This document shows, piece by piece, positions 7,202 to 15,343 of a stretch of 21,149 nt of DNA. The DNA is taken from the NCBI GenBank assembly GCA_033765345.1, contig JANRIC010000254.1:1-21149 (forward strand), written 5' to 3'. Both the position numbers and the translations under genes were made by a program. The DNA comes from JANRIC01 sp033765345 (GTDB lineage: Bacteria; Bacteroidota; Bacteroidia; Cytophagales; Microscillaceae). Each line of letters begins with the position of its first letter. Position 1 is the first letter of the stretch. Under the pieces are notes generated by a model. It was not told where the DNA came from, ran no database searches, and worked only from the letters and a program-made list of their open reading frames with translations.

Positions 7202-8400
7202 ATACCCCCAATCAAAAAGTTGTACTGGCATTCAGCGGTGGTCTGGATACTTCTTATTGCGTAAAATATCTTTCTCAGGAGAAAGGACTGGAAGTGTATT
7301 CTGCCATTGTGAATACTGGAGGTTTTTCTTCGGAAGAGCTCCAAAGCATCGAGCAAAAGGCCTACGCCCTGGGAGTCAAAAAACACGTGTGCCTGGACGA
7401 AACGACAAATTATTACCAAAAATGCCTCCGCTACCTGATCTATGGCAATATCCTGCGGAATAATACCTATCCGCTCTCTGTCAGTTCGGAGCGTATCTTT
7501 CAGGCTTTGGCCATTATACAATATGCCCGAGCGTTGAATGCAGGTTTTGTAGCACACGGCAGTACGGGTGCAGGAAATGATCAGGTACGTTTTGATCTGG
7601 CTTTTCAGGTATTAGCACCTGATATAGAAATCATTACGCCTATTCGTGATCAGAAGCTTTCCCGACAGGAAGAAATCGAGTACCTCAAAAACCACGGCGT
7701 AGAAGCCGACTGGACTAAATCGGTTTACTCCATCAACAAAGGGCTTTGGGGTACTAGCGTAGGCGGCAAAGAAACCCTTACCTCTCACCTTCACCTGCCC
7801 GAAGCCGCTTTCCCCAGTCAATTGGAAAAACATGAACCCCAGACCGTCACACTCCTCTTTGAAAAAGGAGAATTAAAGGGCATCAATGATTCTTTGTATG
7901 AAAATCCAGTAGATGCCATCCGTGACTTGGATGCATTGGCTGCTTCTTATGCCATCGGCAGAGATATCCACGTAGGTGATACCATCATCGGCATCAAAGG
8001 ACGGGTAGGTTTTGAAGCCGCCGCAGCCTTGATCATCATCAAATCTCATCAATTACTCGAGAAACATACACTGAGCAAATGGCAAATCTATTGGAAAGAA
8101 CAACTAGCAAGCTGGTATGGAATGTTTTTACACGAAGCACTCTATTTAGACCCTGTCATGCGAAATATTGAGACTTTTTTAGAAGACAGTCAGCAGCGTG
8201 TCAGTGGTAAGGTACACGTAGCATTACACCCTTATCGCTTTGAGCTGGTAGGTATTGAATCGCCCTTTGATCTGATGCAGGCCAAATTTGGCCAATACGG
8301 CGAAATGAATAATGCCTGGTCAGGTGAGGATGTCAAAGGATTTACCAAAATATTGGCCAATTCATTAAAAATATATCAATCTTTAGACCCTCAAAACTAA
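7198..8400 (+). CDS. argG: argininosuccinate synthase
   Basis: 400 residues, the usual length. It joins citrulline and aspartate with ATP to give argininosuccinate in the cytosol. The N-terminal ATP pyrophosphatase loop SGGLDTS (13-19) is intact, and the family's second signature is present as GSTGAGNDQVRFD (121-133). The later segment with GRxGFEAAAALII also fits the family. Its start overlaps the stop of the GNAT gene, so the two are probably translationally coupled, and argC follows after 5 nt. In Bacteroidota arginine clusters argG commonly sits near the front, as here. Confidence 0.95.
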   Translation: MNTPNQKVVLAFSGGLDTSYCVKYLSQEKGLEVYSAIVNTGGFSSEELQSIEQKAYALGVKKHVCLDETTNYYQKCLRYLIYGNILRNNTYPLSVSSERIFQALAIIQYARALNAGFVAHGSTGAGNDQVRFDLAFQVLAPDIEIITPIRDQKLSRQEEIEYLKNHGVEADWTKSVYSINKGLWGTSVGGKETLTSHLHLPEAAFPSQLEKHEPQTVTLLFEKGELKGINDSLYENPVDAIRDLDALAASYAIGRDIHVGDTIIGIKGRVGFEAAAALIIIKSHQLLEKHTLSKWQIYWKEQLASWYGMFLHEALYLDPVMRNIETFLEDSQQRVSGKVHVALHPYRFELVGIESPFDLMQAKFGQYGEMNNAWSGEDVKGFTKILANSLKIYQSLDPQN

Positions 8401-8405
8401 AATTT

Positions 8406-9374
8406 ATGATCCAGGCAGGAATCATCGGTGGTGCAGGATATACGGCCGGGGAATTGATCAGGCTGCTGATCACTCACCCGGAAGTAGAAATCCAGTTTGT
8501 GCAAAGTAAGAGCCAAGCAGGCAAAAAGATCTCTCAGTTACACACAGATTTGCTGGGAGAAATAGACCTGCATTTTGTCCCGTATCCAGATTATATAGAT
8601 TTGGATGTGCTTTTTTTATGCCTTCCTCACGGCGAAGCTAGGCAGTTTATCGCACAGGAGAATCTACCCGAAAGGCTCAAAGTGATTGACCTCAGCCATG
8701 ATTTCCGCCTGAAAGCCGAAGGAAACAATTTTGTGTATGGACTTCCCGAATTAAATTATTCTCAGATACAAGAAAATAGCCACATAGCCAATCCGGGTTG
8801 TTTTGCTACGGCCATCCAACTGGCTTTGCTGCCCTTGGCAAAGGCACGTTTGTTGGATCAAGAAATTCACGTACACGCCATAACGGGCTCTACCGGAGCG
8901 GGGCAAGCATTGAGCCAAACCTCACATTTTAGCTGGCGCAATAACAATGTGTCGGTTTACAAGGCTTTTACACATCAGCACCTGGGCGAAATCCGCCAAA
9001 GCTTGCAGCAACTCCAGCCTCATTTTCAATCGGCAATTAATTTTATTCCTATGCGCGGTAATTTCAGCCGCGGAATCATGGCAACCGCTTATACTTCTGT
9101 AGATTTGGACGAAAGCCAGGCTTATAGACTTTACCGTGATTTTTATGCTGGGCATCCTTTTGTATTTATCACCCATGAAAATCCTGACCTCAAACAAGTA
9201 GTCAATACCAACAAAGCTTTGTTGCATTTAAGTAAATATGAGGGTAATTTACTGATAATTAGCATGATTGATAATCTCCTTAAAGGAGCCTCTGGGCAGG
9301 CAGTGCAAAACATGAACCTGATGTTTGAGTTTCCGGAGAATTGCGGACTCCAACTTAAAGCCGTTTATTTTTAA
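8406..9374 (+). CDS. argC: N-acyl-gamma-glutamyl-phosphate reductase
   Basis: 322 residues. It reduces N-acyl-glutamyl phosphate to the semialdehyde with NADPH. The Rossmann nucleotide-binding start GIIGGAGYTAGELIRLL (5-21) is clear. The catalytic cysteine is C132 in ANPGCFAT, and a GSTGAG motif follows. The C-terminal segment NLLKGASGQAVQNMNLMF is the highly conserved family ending. It lies 5 nt after argG. The next gene, argD, is separated by 126 nt holding a strong hairpin, so relative expression may change at this point. In this operon the substrate is likely the succinylated form. Confidence 0.95.
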   Translation: MIQAGIIGGAGYTAGELIRLLITHPEVEIQFVQSKSQAGKKISQLHTDLLGEIDLHFVPYPDYIDLDVLFLCLPHGEARQFIAQENLPERLKVIDLSHDFRLKAEGNNFVYGLPELNYSQIQENSHIANPGCFATAIQLALLPLAKARLLDQEIHVHAITGSTGAGQALSQTSHFSWRNNNVSVYKAFTHQHLGEIRQSLQQLQPHFQSAINFIPMRGNFSRGIMATAYTSVDLDESQAYRLYRDFYAGHPFVFITHENPDLKQVVNTNKALLHLSKYEGNLLIISMIDNLLKGASGQAVQNMNLMFEFPENCGLQLKAVYF

Positions 9375-9392
9375 AAATTTCGCACACTGCCG

Positions 9393-9414
9393 TGGTTTGT
9401 GCCATCACAAACCA
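9393..9414 (+). promoter_or_regulatory. hairpin between argC and argD (possible attenuator, terminator or processing site)
   Basis: TGGTTTGTG (9393-9401) and CACAAACCA (9406-9414) form a perfect 9-bp stem with loop CCAT, followed by ATTTTA. It begins 18 nt after the argC stop in the only long gap of the arginine operon. The T-run is short, so it may be a partial terminator, an RNA-processing or stability element, or both. A (TGTC)-type short repeat at about 9464-9475 follows before argD. Confidence 0.45.
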
Positions 9415-9500
9415 ATTTTAGAAATTATATTTAATCAAAAAGAAAAGAAATTCTAAATATGTGTCTGTCTGTCTATGGACAATCAACTATTGACTAAAAA

Positions 9501-10634
9501 ATGATGCAATTATTTGATGTATATCCGCTTTTTGACATTGAGCTGGTCAAGGCACAGGGAATCTATCTGTGGGATGAAAAAGGGCAAAAGTACCTGGATT
9601 TGTATGGAGGACACGCCGTAATATCCATCGGGCATTCCCACCCGCATTATGTCCGAAAAATCAAAGAACAATTGGATAAAATTGCTTTTTTTTCCAATTC
9701 CATCCAAAACTCCCTCCAGAAAGAACTTGCCCAAAAACTGGGTCAACTCTCCGGCTACGAAGATTATCAGCTTTTTTTTTGTAACTCAGGTGCCGAAGCC
9801 AATGAAAACGCCCTTAAACTGGCCTCTTTTTATAACCAAAGGAAAAAAATCGTGGCTTTTGATCGCTCTTTCCACGGGCGTACTTCTGCAGCGGTGGCAG
9901 TAACCGACAATCCAAAAATTATTGCACCCATCAACGCCAGCCATGAAGTCATCAAATTGCCTTTTGATGAACCGGATTTGCTGGAAGAAACTCTGAATGA
10001 AGGAGACGTCAGTTCGGTGATTATTGAAGGAATTCAGGGCGTCGGCGGAGTATATGCAGCATCCGCAGAATTTATGCAAAGCCTTTCTTTGCTTTGTAAA
10101 AAATACGATACCTTGCTTATTCTGGATGAAATTCAATCCGGCTATGGAAGAAGCGGAAAATTTTTTGCCCATCAATACGCAGCCATCCAGCCAGATCTGA
10201 TTACAGTGGCCAAAGGTATGGGCAATGGCTTCCCGATGGGTGGTGTACTGATTCATCCTGGTCTGAAACCCTGGCACGGAATGCTTGGAACTACTTTTGG
10301 AGGAAATCATCTGGGTTGTGCTGCCGGAATTGCCGTCTTGGATATAATCAAAGAAGAAAATCTGATGCAAAATGCCCTAAATACCGGAAATTACCTCAAA
10401 GAAAAACTATCTGAAATTCAACCCATCAAGGCTTTGCGTGGAGCAGGATTGATGCTGGGTATCGAATTTGATTTTGAAGTAAAAGAAATTCGTAAGCAAT
10501 TATTAATGGATTATTTTATCTTTACGGGTGCTTCCGGCAATCACGTGATTCGCTTGTTACCGCCTCTGGGTATGACCTTGGAAGAAGCTGATATATTTAT
10601 AGTAGCTTTAAAATCTGTTTTGAAAATTAACTAA
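9501..10634 (+). CDS. argD: N-acylornithine aminotransferase
   Basis: 377 residues, a class III PLP-dependent aminotransferase. It converts the N-acylglutamate semialdehyde to N-acylornithine using glutamate. The PLP phosphate-binding SGAEANENALKLA, the LDEIQSGYGRSGK block and the PLP-lysine K238 in VAKGMGNGFPMGG are all visible. The ATG is doubled (ATGATG at 9501-9506), so either may be used. It is preceded by the 126-nt hairpin gap and followed by argF' after 3 nt. Position in the cluster supports ArgD over other class III aminotransferases. Confidence 0.94.
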   Translation: MMQLFDVYPLFDIELVKAQGIYLWDEKGQKYLDLYGGHAVISIGHSHPHYVRKIKEQLDKIAFFSNSIQNSLQKELAQKLGQLSGYEDYQLFFCNSGAEANENALKLASFYNQRKKIVAFDRSFHGRTSAAVAVTDNPKIIAPINASHEVIKLPFDEPDLLEETLNEGDVSSVIIEGIQGVGGVYAASAEFMQSLSLLCKKYDTLLILDEIQSGYGRSGKFFAHQYAAIQPDLITVAKGMGNGFPMGGVLIHPGLKPWHGMLGTTFGGNHLGCAAGIAVLDIIKEENLMQNALNTGNYLKEKLSEIQPIKALRGAGLMLGIEFDFEVKEIRKQLLMDYFIFTGASGNHVIRLLPPLGMTLEEADIFIVALKSVLKIN

Positions 10635-10637
10635 CTC

Positions 10638-11588
10638 ATGAGACATTTTACGGCACTTTCAGACGTAGAAGATTTTCCCGGACTGCTTCACAGGGCACAG
10701 GAAATCAAAAAAAATCCTTTTCATAAAAACCACCTCGGAAAATTTAAAACCCTAGGCTTGGTCTTTTTTAATGCCAGCCTGCGTACCCGCCTCAGTACGC
10801 AAAAAGCTGCACAAAATCTGGGTTTATCCGTGATTGTACTCAACGTAACGGCTGATAGCTGGAAAATGGAAACCGAAATGGGCGTAGTCATGAATGCCGA
10901 TAAAGCCGAACACATCAAGGATGCCATCGGTGTGATGGGTTTATATTGTGATATAATCGGAGTAAGAGCTTTTGCCAACCTGACCGATCAGGAAGAAGAT
11001 TACAGCGAACAGATACTTCTTAGTTTTGTACAGTATGCGGGTATCCCTGTGGTCAGCCTAGAATCAGCCATCCGACATCCTTTACAGTCTTTTGCCGATC
11101 TAATCACCATTGAGGAATACCGCCGTAAAAACCACCCCAAAGTAGTACTCACCTGGGCTCCACACCCTAAAGCACTACCTCAAGCCGTAGCTAATTCCTT
11201 TGTAGAATGGATAAAAGCACTTGATTGTGAGTTTGTTGTGACTCATCCCAAAGGCTATGAACTAGCCCCCGAATTCAGCAGGGAAGTACACATAGAATAT
11301 GATCAAAACAAAGCCCTGGAGGATGCAGATTTTGTCTATGTCAAAAACTGGTCTTCCTACACACATTATGGACAGGTCTTATCCCAGGATATAGACTGGA
11401 TGGTCACTCCCGAAAAAATGCAACTCACCAATCAAGGATATTTTATGCATTGCTTGCCCGTACGTCGGAATGTAGTAGTCAGCGATGCGGTGATTGATGG
11501 GGCGCAGTCCCTGGTTTTACCACAAGCAGCCAATCGGGTGTTTTCAGCACAAGCAGTTTTGGAGGCAATTTTAGAACATAATTTTTAG
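10638..11588 (+). CDS. argF': N-succinylornithine (or N-acetylornithine) carbamoyltransferase
   Basis: 316 residues. It transfers the carbamoyl group to N-acylornithine. The carbamoyl-phosphate site is seen as FFNASLRTRLST (43-54), with HPLQSFADL and HCLPVRRN further on. The protein resembles the Bacteroides fragilis N-succinylornithine enzyme along its length, not classical ArgF. The substrate-deciding position is Pro90 in the B. fragilis enzyme and Glu92 in the Xanthomonas N-acetylornithine enzyme. Here it is Ala90, in the NADKAEHI context. Published mutants changing Glu92 to Ala, Ser, Val or Pro turned the acetyl enzyme into a succinyl one, so succinylornithine is the predicted substrate. 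It lies 3 nt after argD and 5 nt before argB. Family is secure; substrate is inferred from one residue. Confidence 0.92.
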   Translation: MRHFTALSDVEDFPGLLHRAQEIKKNPFHKNHLGKFKTLGLVFFNASLRTRLSTQKAAQNLGLSVIVLNVTADSWKMETEMGVVMNADKAEHIKDAIGVMGLYCDIIGVRAFANLTDQEEDYSEQILLSFVQYAGIPVVSLESAIRHPLQSFADLITIEEYRRKNHPKVVLTWAPHPKALPQAVANSFVEWIKALDCEFVVTHPKGYELAPEFSREVHIEYDQNKALEDADFVYVKNWSSYTHYGQVLSQDIDWMVTPEKMQLTNQGYFMHCLPVRRNVVVSDAVIDGAQSLVLPQAANRVFSAQAVLEAILEHNF

Positions 11589-11593
11589 AAAAT

Positions 11594-12367
11594 ATGGAAA
11601 AGCTCACCCTCGTAAAAACCGGAGGAAACATCATTGAATATCCGCAAAGCCTGGATCAACTCCTCCATAATTTTGTGCAAATCCATGGAAAAAAAATACT
11701 CGTGCATGGCGGTGGAAAAACCACCAACATCTTGGGTGCAAAAATGGGTATCGTGCCAAACATGATAGAGGGGCGACGTATTACAGATAAAGCTACCCTG
11801 GATTTGGTCACGATGATTTATGCAGGATTAATCAATAAAAATGTAGTAGCACAGTTACAGGCCAAATCCTGTCAGGCATTGGGACTCACAGGAGCAGACC
11901 TGAACAGCATCCAATCAGTAAAACGCCCCGTAGGTGAGATCGATTATGGCTGGGTGGGAGATATCGTCAAGGTAAATACCACCATCCTGAGACCTTTATT
12001 AGATCGGTATATCGTTCCTGTATTTTGCGCCATTACCCACGATAAACACGGTAATTTGCTCAATACCAATGCAGATACCATCGCAGCGACCCTAGGAGCA
12101 GCTTTTGCAGAAGATTTTGAAGTACACATTTTTTATGTATTTGAAAAAAAGGGGGTTTTGCTGAATGCCGAGGACGAAATGTCAGTCATTCGGAATCTGG
12201 ACGAAATATCATTTGAGCAATACAAAAAAGAAAATATCATTGTGGAAGGCATGATTCCCAAGCTTAAAAACGGATTTGATGCCTTAAAACAAGGTGTAAA
12301 AGAGGTTTTTGTCTGTGATATAGCGGGAATGCTCACAGCGCAGGGAACGATGCTATCTTTAGAATAA
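11594..12367 (+). CDS. argB: N-acylglutamate kinase
   Basis: 257 residues, the short amino-acid-kinase form. It phosphorylates N-acylglutamate with ATP. The Lys of LVKTGGN (K8), the glycine-rich substrate loop HGGGK (38-42), EGRRITD (59-65) and the NTNADTIAATLG block are visible. There is no extra N-terminal helix of the kind linked to hexameric, arginine-inhibited kinases, so feedback inhibition by arginine is less likely at this step. It lies 5 nt after argF', and the argE-like gene follows almost directly. In the succinyl variant of the pathway it would act on N-succinylglutamate. Confidence 0.93.
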   Translation: MEKLTLVKTGGNIIEYPQSLDQLLHNFVQIHGKKILVHGGGKTTNILGAKMGIVPNMIEGRRITDKATLDLVTMIYAGLINKNVVAQLQAKSCQALGLTGADLNSIQSVKRPVGEIDYGWVGDIVKVNTTILRPLLDRYIVPVFCAITHDKHGNLLNTNADTIAATLGAAFAEDFEVHIFYVFEKKGVLLNAEDEMSVIRNLDEISFEQYKKENIIVEGMIPKLKNGFDALKQGVKEVFVCDIAGMLTAQGTMLSLE

Positions 12368-12384
12368 TTTTGAAAAAATATATC

Positions 12385-13455
12385 ATGACTAATTACCAAC
12401 ACATGCAAGATCAAGTAGTTCAGCTTCTAAAAAAATTGATCGCCATTCCTTCGCTTAGTAAAGAAGAGCATCAAAGCGCAGATTTATTGTTTGAGTTTAT
12501 CCAAGAAAAAGGACTCCAACCCGAAAGAAATAAAAATAATGTATGGATTCGCTCTTCGGATTTTGTACCAGAGCGACCGACCATCCTGCTGAACTCACAT
12601 CACGACACCATCAAACCCAACGCCCAATGGAGCTTTGATCCATTCAAAGCCACCGAACAGGAAGGTAAAATTTATGGCTTGGGTGCTAATGATGCCGGAG
12701 CTTCCTTGGTTGCTTTACTAGCAACTTTTTTTATTTTAAATGAATCACCAAGAAACTTTAATCTCATCTGGGCAGGTACAGCAGAAGAAGAAATCTCCGG
12801 AGAACATGGCATTGCATTGATTCTTCCCGAATTGGGAAAAATCGACGTAGCCATCGTGGGCGAACCGACCCAAATGCAAATGGCCGTCGCCGAAAAAGGA
12901 TTAATGGTGCTTGATGGACTTGCCAAAGGAAAAGCAGGTCACGCCGCCCGAGATGAAGGTATCAATGCCATTTATGAAGTGATTTCAGACTTAGAATGGT
13001 TTCAATCCTATGAATTTCCCCGCGAATCGGAGTTATTAGGGCGCGTTAAAATGACCGTCACTCAGATTCAAGCAGGTTATCAGCACAATGTAGTGCCTGA
13101 TCATTGCAGCTTTGTGGTAGATGTACGCAGCAATGAACTCTACACCAATGAACAAATCTTTGAGATTATCCAAAAAAGTACCCGTAGCGAGATGAAAGCC
13201 CGTTCTTTCCGCTTAAACTCATCTGCGATTTCATTGGAGCATCCGCTTGTTCAAAAAGGAAAATCCTTAGGAATAAGTACTTTTGGTTCGCCTACCTTGT
13301 CAGATCAGGCTTTGATGAGCTTCCCTACTTTAAAAATCGGCCCGGGAGAATCCATGCGCTCACATACTGCTGATGAATATGTACACGTTTCGGAAATCTA
13401 CGAAGGTATCCATGTGTACTGTGACTTGCTCAAAGATTTAAATCTAAATACTTAA
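12385..13455 (+). CDS. argE: M20-family N-acylcitrulline deacylase (ArgE-like)
   Basis: A zinc-dependent M20 peptidase-family amidohydrolase, 356 residues from this start. It would remove the succinyl or acetyl group after carbamoylation, producing citrulline for ArgG. Metal-site motifs are in order: H72/D74 in NSHHDT, D103 in GANDAGA, the E134-E135-E136 cluster in GTAEEE, and a late SHTADEYV. The frame continues upstream to a TTG at 12370 (5 residues more, starting 2 nt after argB). I prefer the ATG at 12385 because it precedes the conserved region comfortably and TTG starts are rarer. argH follows after 6 nt. The substrate is inferred from the acylated carbamoyltransferase route. Confidence 0.9.
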   Translation: MTNYQHMQDQVVQLLKKLIAIPSLSKEEHQSADLLFEFIQEKGLQPERNKNNVWIRSSDFVPERPTILLNSHHDTIKPNAQWSFDPFKATEQEGKIYGLGANDAGASLVALLATFFILNESPRNFNLIWAGTAEEEISGEHGIALILPELGKIDVAIVGEPTQMQMAVAEKGLMVLDGLAKGKAGHAARDEGINAIYEVISDLEWFQSYEFPRESELLGRVKMTVTQIQAGYQHNVVPDHCSFVVDVRSNELYTNEQIFEIIQKSTRSEMKARSFRLNSSAISLEHPLVQKGKSLGISTFGSPTLSDQALMSFPTLKIGPGESMRSHTADEYVHVSEIYEGIHVYCDLLKDLNLNT

Positions 13456-13461
13456 AAACCT

Positions 13462-14793
13462 ATGAAACTATGGGATAAAGGGCTGGAAACCCATCAATTG
13501 GTTGAGGAATTTACAGTGGGTAAGGATCGGGAGCTTGATTTGCTACTCGCACCCTGGGATGTAGTCGGAAGCCTGGCACACGCACTGATGCTTGAGCGCA
13601 TCGGCATTTTACAGGCTTCCGAATGGACGCTTCTGAAGAGCGAATTGATCCGCATTTATGAGGAAATACAAGCTGGGAATTTTGTCATAGAAGAAGGAGT
13701 AGAAGATGTACACTCTCAAGTTGAGTTCCTTTTGACCCAAAAACTGGGCGATATCGGCAAAAAAATACACACCGGACGCTCCCGCAACGATCAAGTATTG
13801 CTGGATTTGAAGCTTTTTATTCGCCATGAAATCAAAGAAATTGCCGAAGGAATCCTGGATTTATTCCATACTTTGATTGCCCTGAGCAACAGGTTCAAAG
13901 ACGTGCTGTTGCCGGGTTATACCCATTTACAAATAGCTATGCCCTCTTCTTTTGGGCTTTGGTTTGGTGCGTATGCAGAAAGCCTAAGTGATGATTTGCT
14001 GCTACTCCAAAGTGCCTATAAAATTGCCAATCAGAATCCACTTGGTTCAGGAGCCGGTTATGGTTCTTCTTTTCCCCTGGATCGCCAACAAACCACAGAT
14101 TTGCTGGGTTTTGAATCAATGAATTACAATGTGGTATACGCACAGATGGGGCGGGGGAAGGTGGAAAAAATCGTTGGTTTTGCCCTAGCCAACCTTGCTG
14201 CTACACTGAGTAAAATGGCAATGGATGTGACGCTTTACATCAGCCAAAATTTTGATTTTATCAGCTTCCCAGATGCTTTTACTACGGGTTCCTCGATTAT
14301 GCCGCATAAAAAAAACCCGGATGTTTTTGAATTGATTCGTGCCAAGTGTAACAAACTACAGGCTCTTCCTCTCGAGATCGGTCTCATCCTGGCAAATCTA
14401 CCCTCAGGTTATCATCGCGACTTACAGATCATTAAAGAAAATTTCCTGCCTGCCTTCGAGGAGTTTAAAAATATACTTCGCATCGCTAAACTTTCCCTGG
14501 AAAATATCAGCATTCGTGAGAATATCCTGGAAGATGCAAAATATCAATATCTTTTCAGCGTAGAAGAAGTCAATAAACTGGTTTTACAAGGAATCCCTTT
14601 TCGGGAAGCCTACCGACAGATAGCCGACTCTATCCAAAACGGTACTTTCCAACCTGATTTTGACCTAAGGCATACTCACGAAGGCAGTATCGGCAATTTG
14701 TGTAATGACCAAATCCGAGCAAAAGTCGCTGAAATAATTAAAGGGTTTCATTTTGAAAAAACAGAGGAGGCTTGGAAGGCTTTGTTACACTAG
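13462..14793 (+). CDS. argH: argininosuccinate lyase
   Basis: 443 residues, slightly shorter than many homologues (about 460). It splits argininosuccinate into arginine and fumarate, the last step of the pathway. The family signatures are intact: TGRSRNDQ (104-111), the PGYTHLQ block, and the catalytic loop GSSIMPHKKN (276-285). It is the last gene of the operon. The duplicated element at 14833 begins 40 nt downstream and carries a weak hairpin followed by a short T-run. Confidence 0.95.
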   Translation: MKLWDKGLETHQLVEEFTVGKDRELDLLLAPWDVVGSLAHALMLERIGILQASEWTLLKSELIRIYEEIQAGNFVIEEGVEDVHSQVEFLLTQKLGDIGKKIHTGRSRNDQVLLDLKLFIRHEIKEIAEGILDLFHTLIALSNRFKDVLLPGYTHLQIAMPSSFGLWFGAYAESLSDDLLLLQSAYKIANQNPLGSGAGYGSSFPLDRQQTTDLLGFESMNYNVVYAQMGRGKVEKIVGFALANLAATLSKMAMDVTLYISQNFDFISFPDAFTTGSSIMPHKKNPDVFELIRAKCNKLQALPLEIGLILANLPSGYHRDLQIIKENFLPAFEEFKNILRIAKLSLENISIRENILEDAKYQYLFSVEEVNKLVLQGIPFREAYRQIADSIQNGTFQPDFDLRHTHEGSIGNLCNDQIRAKVAEIIKGFHFEKTEEAWKALLH

Positions 14794-14832
14794 TGTATAG
14801 CCAAATATAAGATTGGGTGACTATCCATAAAA

Positions 14833-15033
14833 ATAAAAAAAAGCTCGCTTCATCTTGGAAACAAGCCTTTTCGGAACATTCTTCAACCAGCTATGCATTG
14901 AGTCTTAATCTCATCGGGTAAGTATTATACCAATACAAAGCCAAATTATTAAGTTCCTGATTTACAGCAATTTAAAGATTAATGTGTTTGGATTTTTTCC
15001 CAATAAAGGATTTACAGGGTTAGATTTGGGAAT
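14833..15033. repeat. direct repeat element, copy 1
   Basis: About 200 bp matching 15074-15273. The first ~87 bases (from ATAAAAAAAAGCTCGC to the ATCTCATCG block) are identical; the rest is diverged, with one single-base length difference. It starts 40 nt after argH. On the plus strand CTTG-GAAA-CAAG then CCTTTT gives a weak terminator-like stem. On the minus strand it contains a 25-codon frame (14821-14898) encoding a cationic peptide starting MHSWLKNVPKRL. No transposase is recognisable, so it may be a short mobile or REP-like element. Confidence 0.85.
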
Positions 15034-15073
15034 GGATGGGCTTATCAAAAAAATTCATACCTAGTCAAAGGGC

Positions 15074-15273
15074 ATAAAAAAAAGCTCGCTTCATCTTGGA
15101 AACAAGCCTTTTCGGAACATTCTTCAACCAGCTATGCATTGAGTCTTAATCTCATCGAATAAGTATTATACCAATACAAAGCCAAACCTTTAAGTTGTTG
15201 ATTTACAATAGTTTAAAGATTAATATATTTATATTTTTTCCCAATATGAGTTTGAGAGGCTAACTTTGGGAAT
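15074..15273. repeat. direct repeat element, copy 2
   Basis: Second copy of the element at 14833-15033, offset by 241 bp and in the same orientation. The identical core is followed by a diverged tail that still aligns (TTTAAAGATTAAT, TTTTTTCCCAATA, TTTGGGAAT). The same cationic short frame is present on the minus strand (15065-15139), ending a codon earlier than in copy 1. The two copies fill most of the gap between argH and the convergent DUF4132 gene. Confidence 0.85.
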
Positions 15274-15343
15274 AATTAAAAATGTTGAACAGCGATTGCA
15301 AGTTCAAATCTTATCACCTATGCGTCTTGCTCAAATAAAGGTT

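Noticed and set aside
9786..10370. 194-codon antisense frame in argD
   Set aside because: argD is fully supported by motifs on the plus strand; the antisense frame has no family features.
10638..11588. Classical ornithine carbamoyltransferase
   Set aside because: The sequence follows the succinyl/acetylornithine enzyme along its length, and the operon has a deacylase acting after it.
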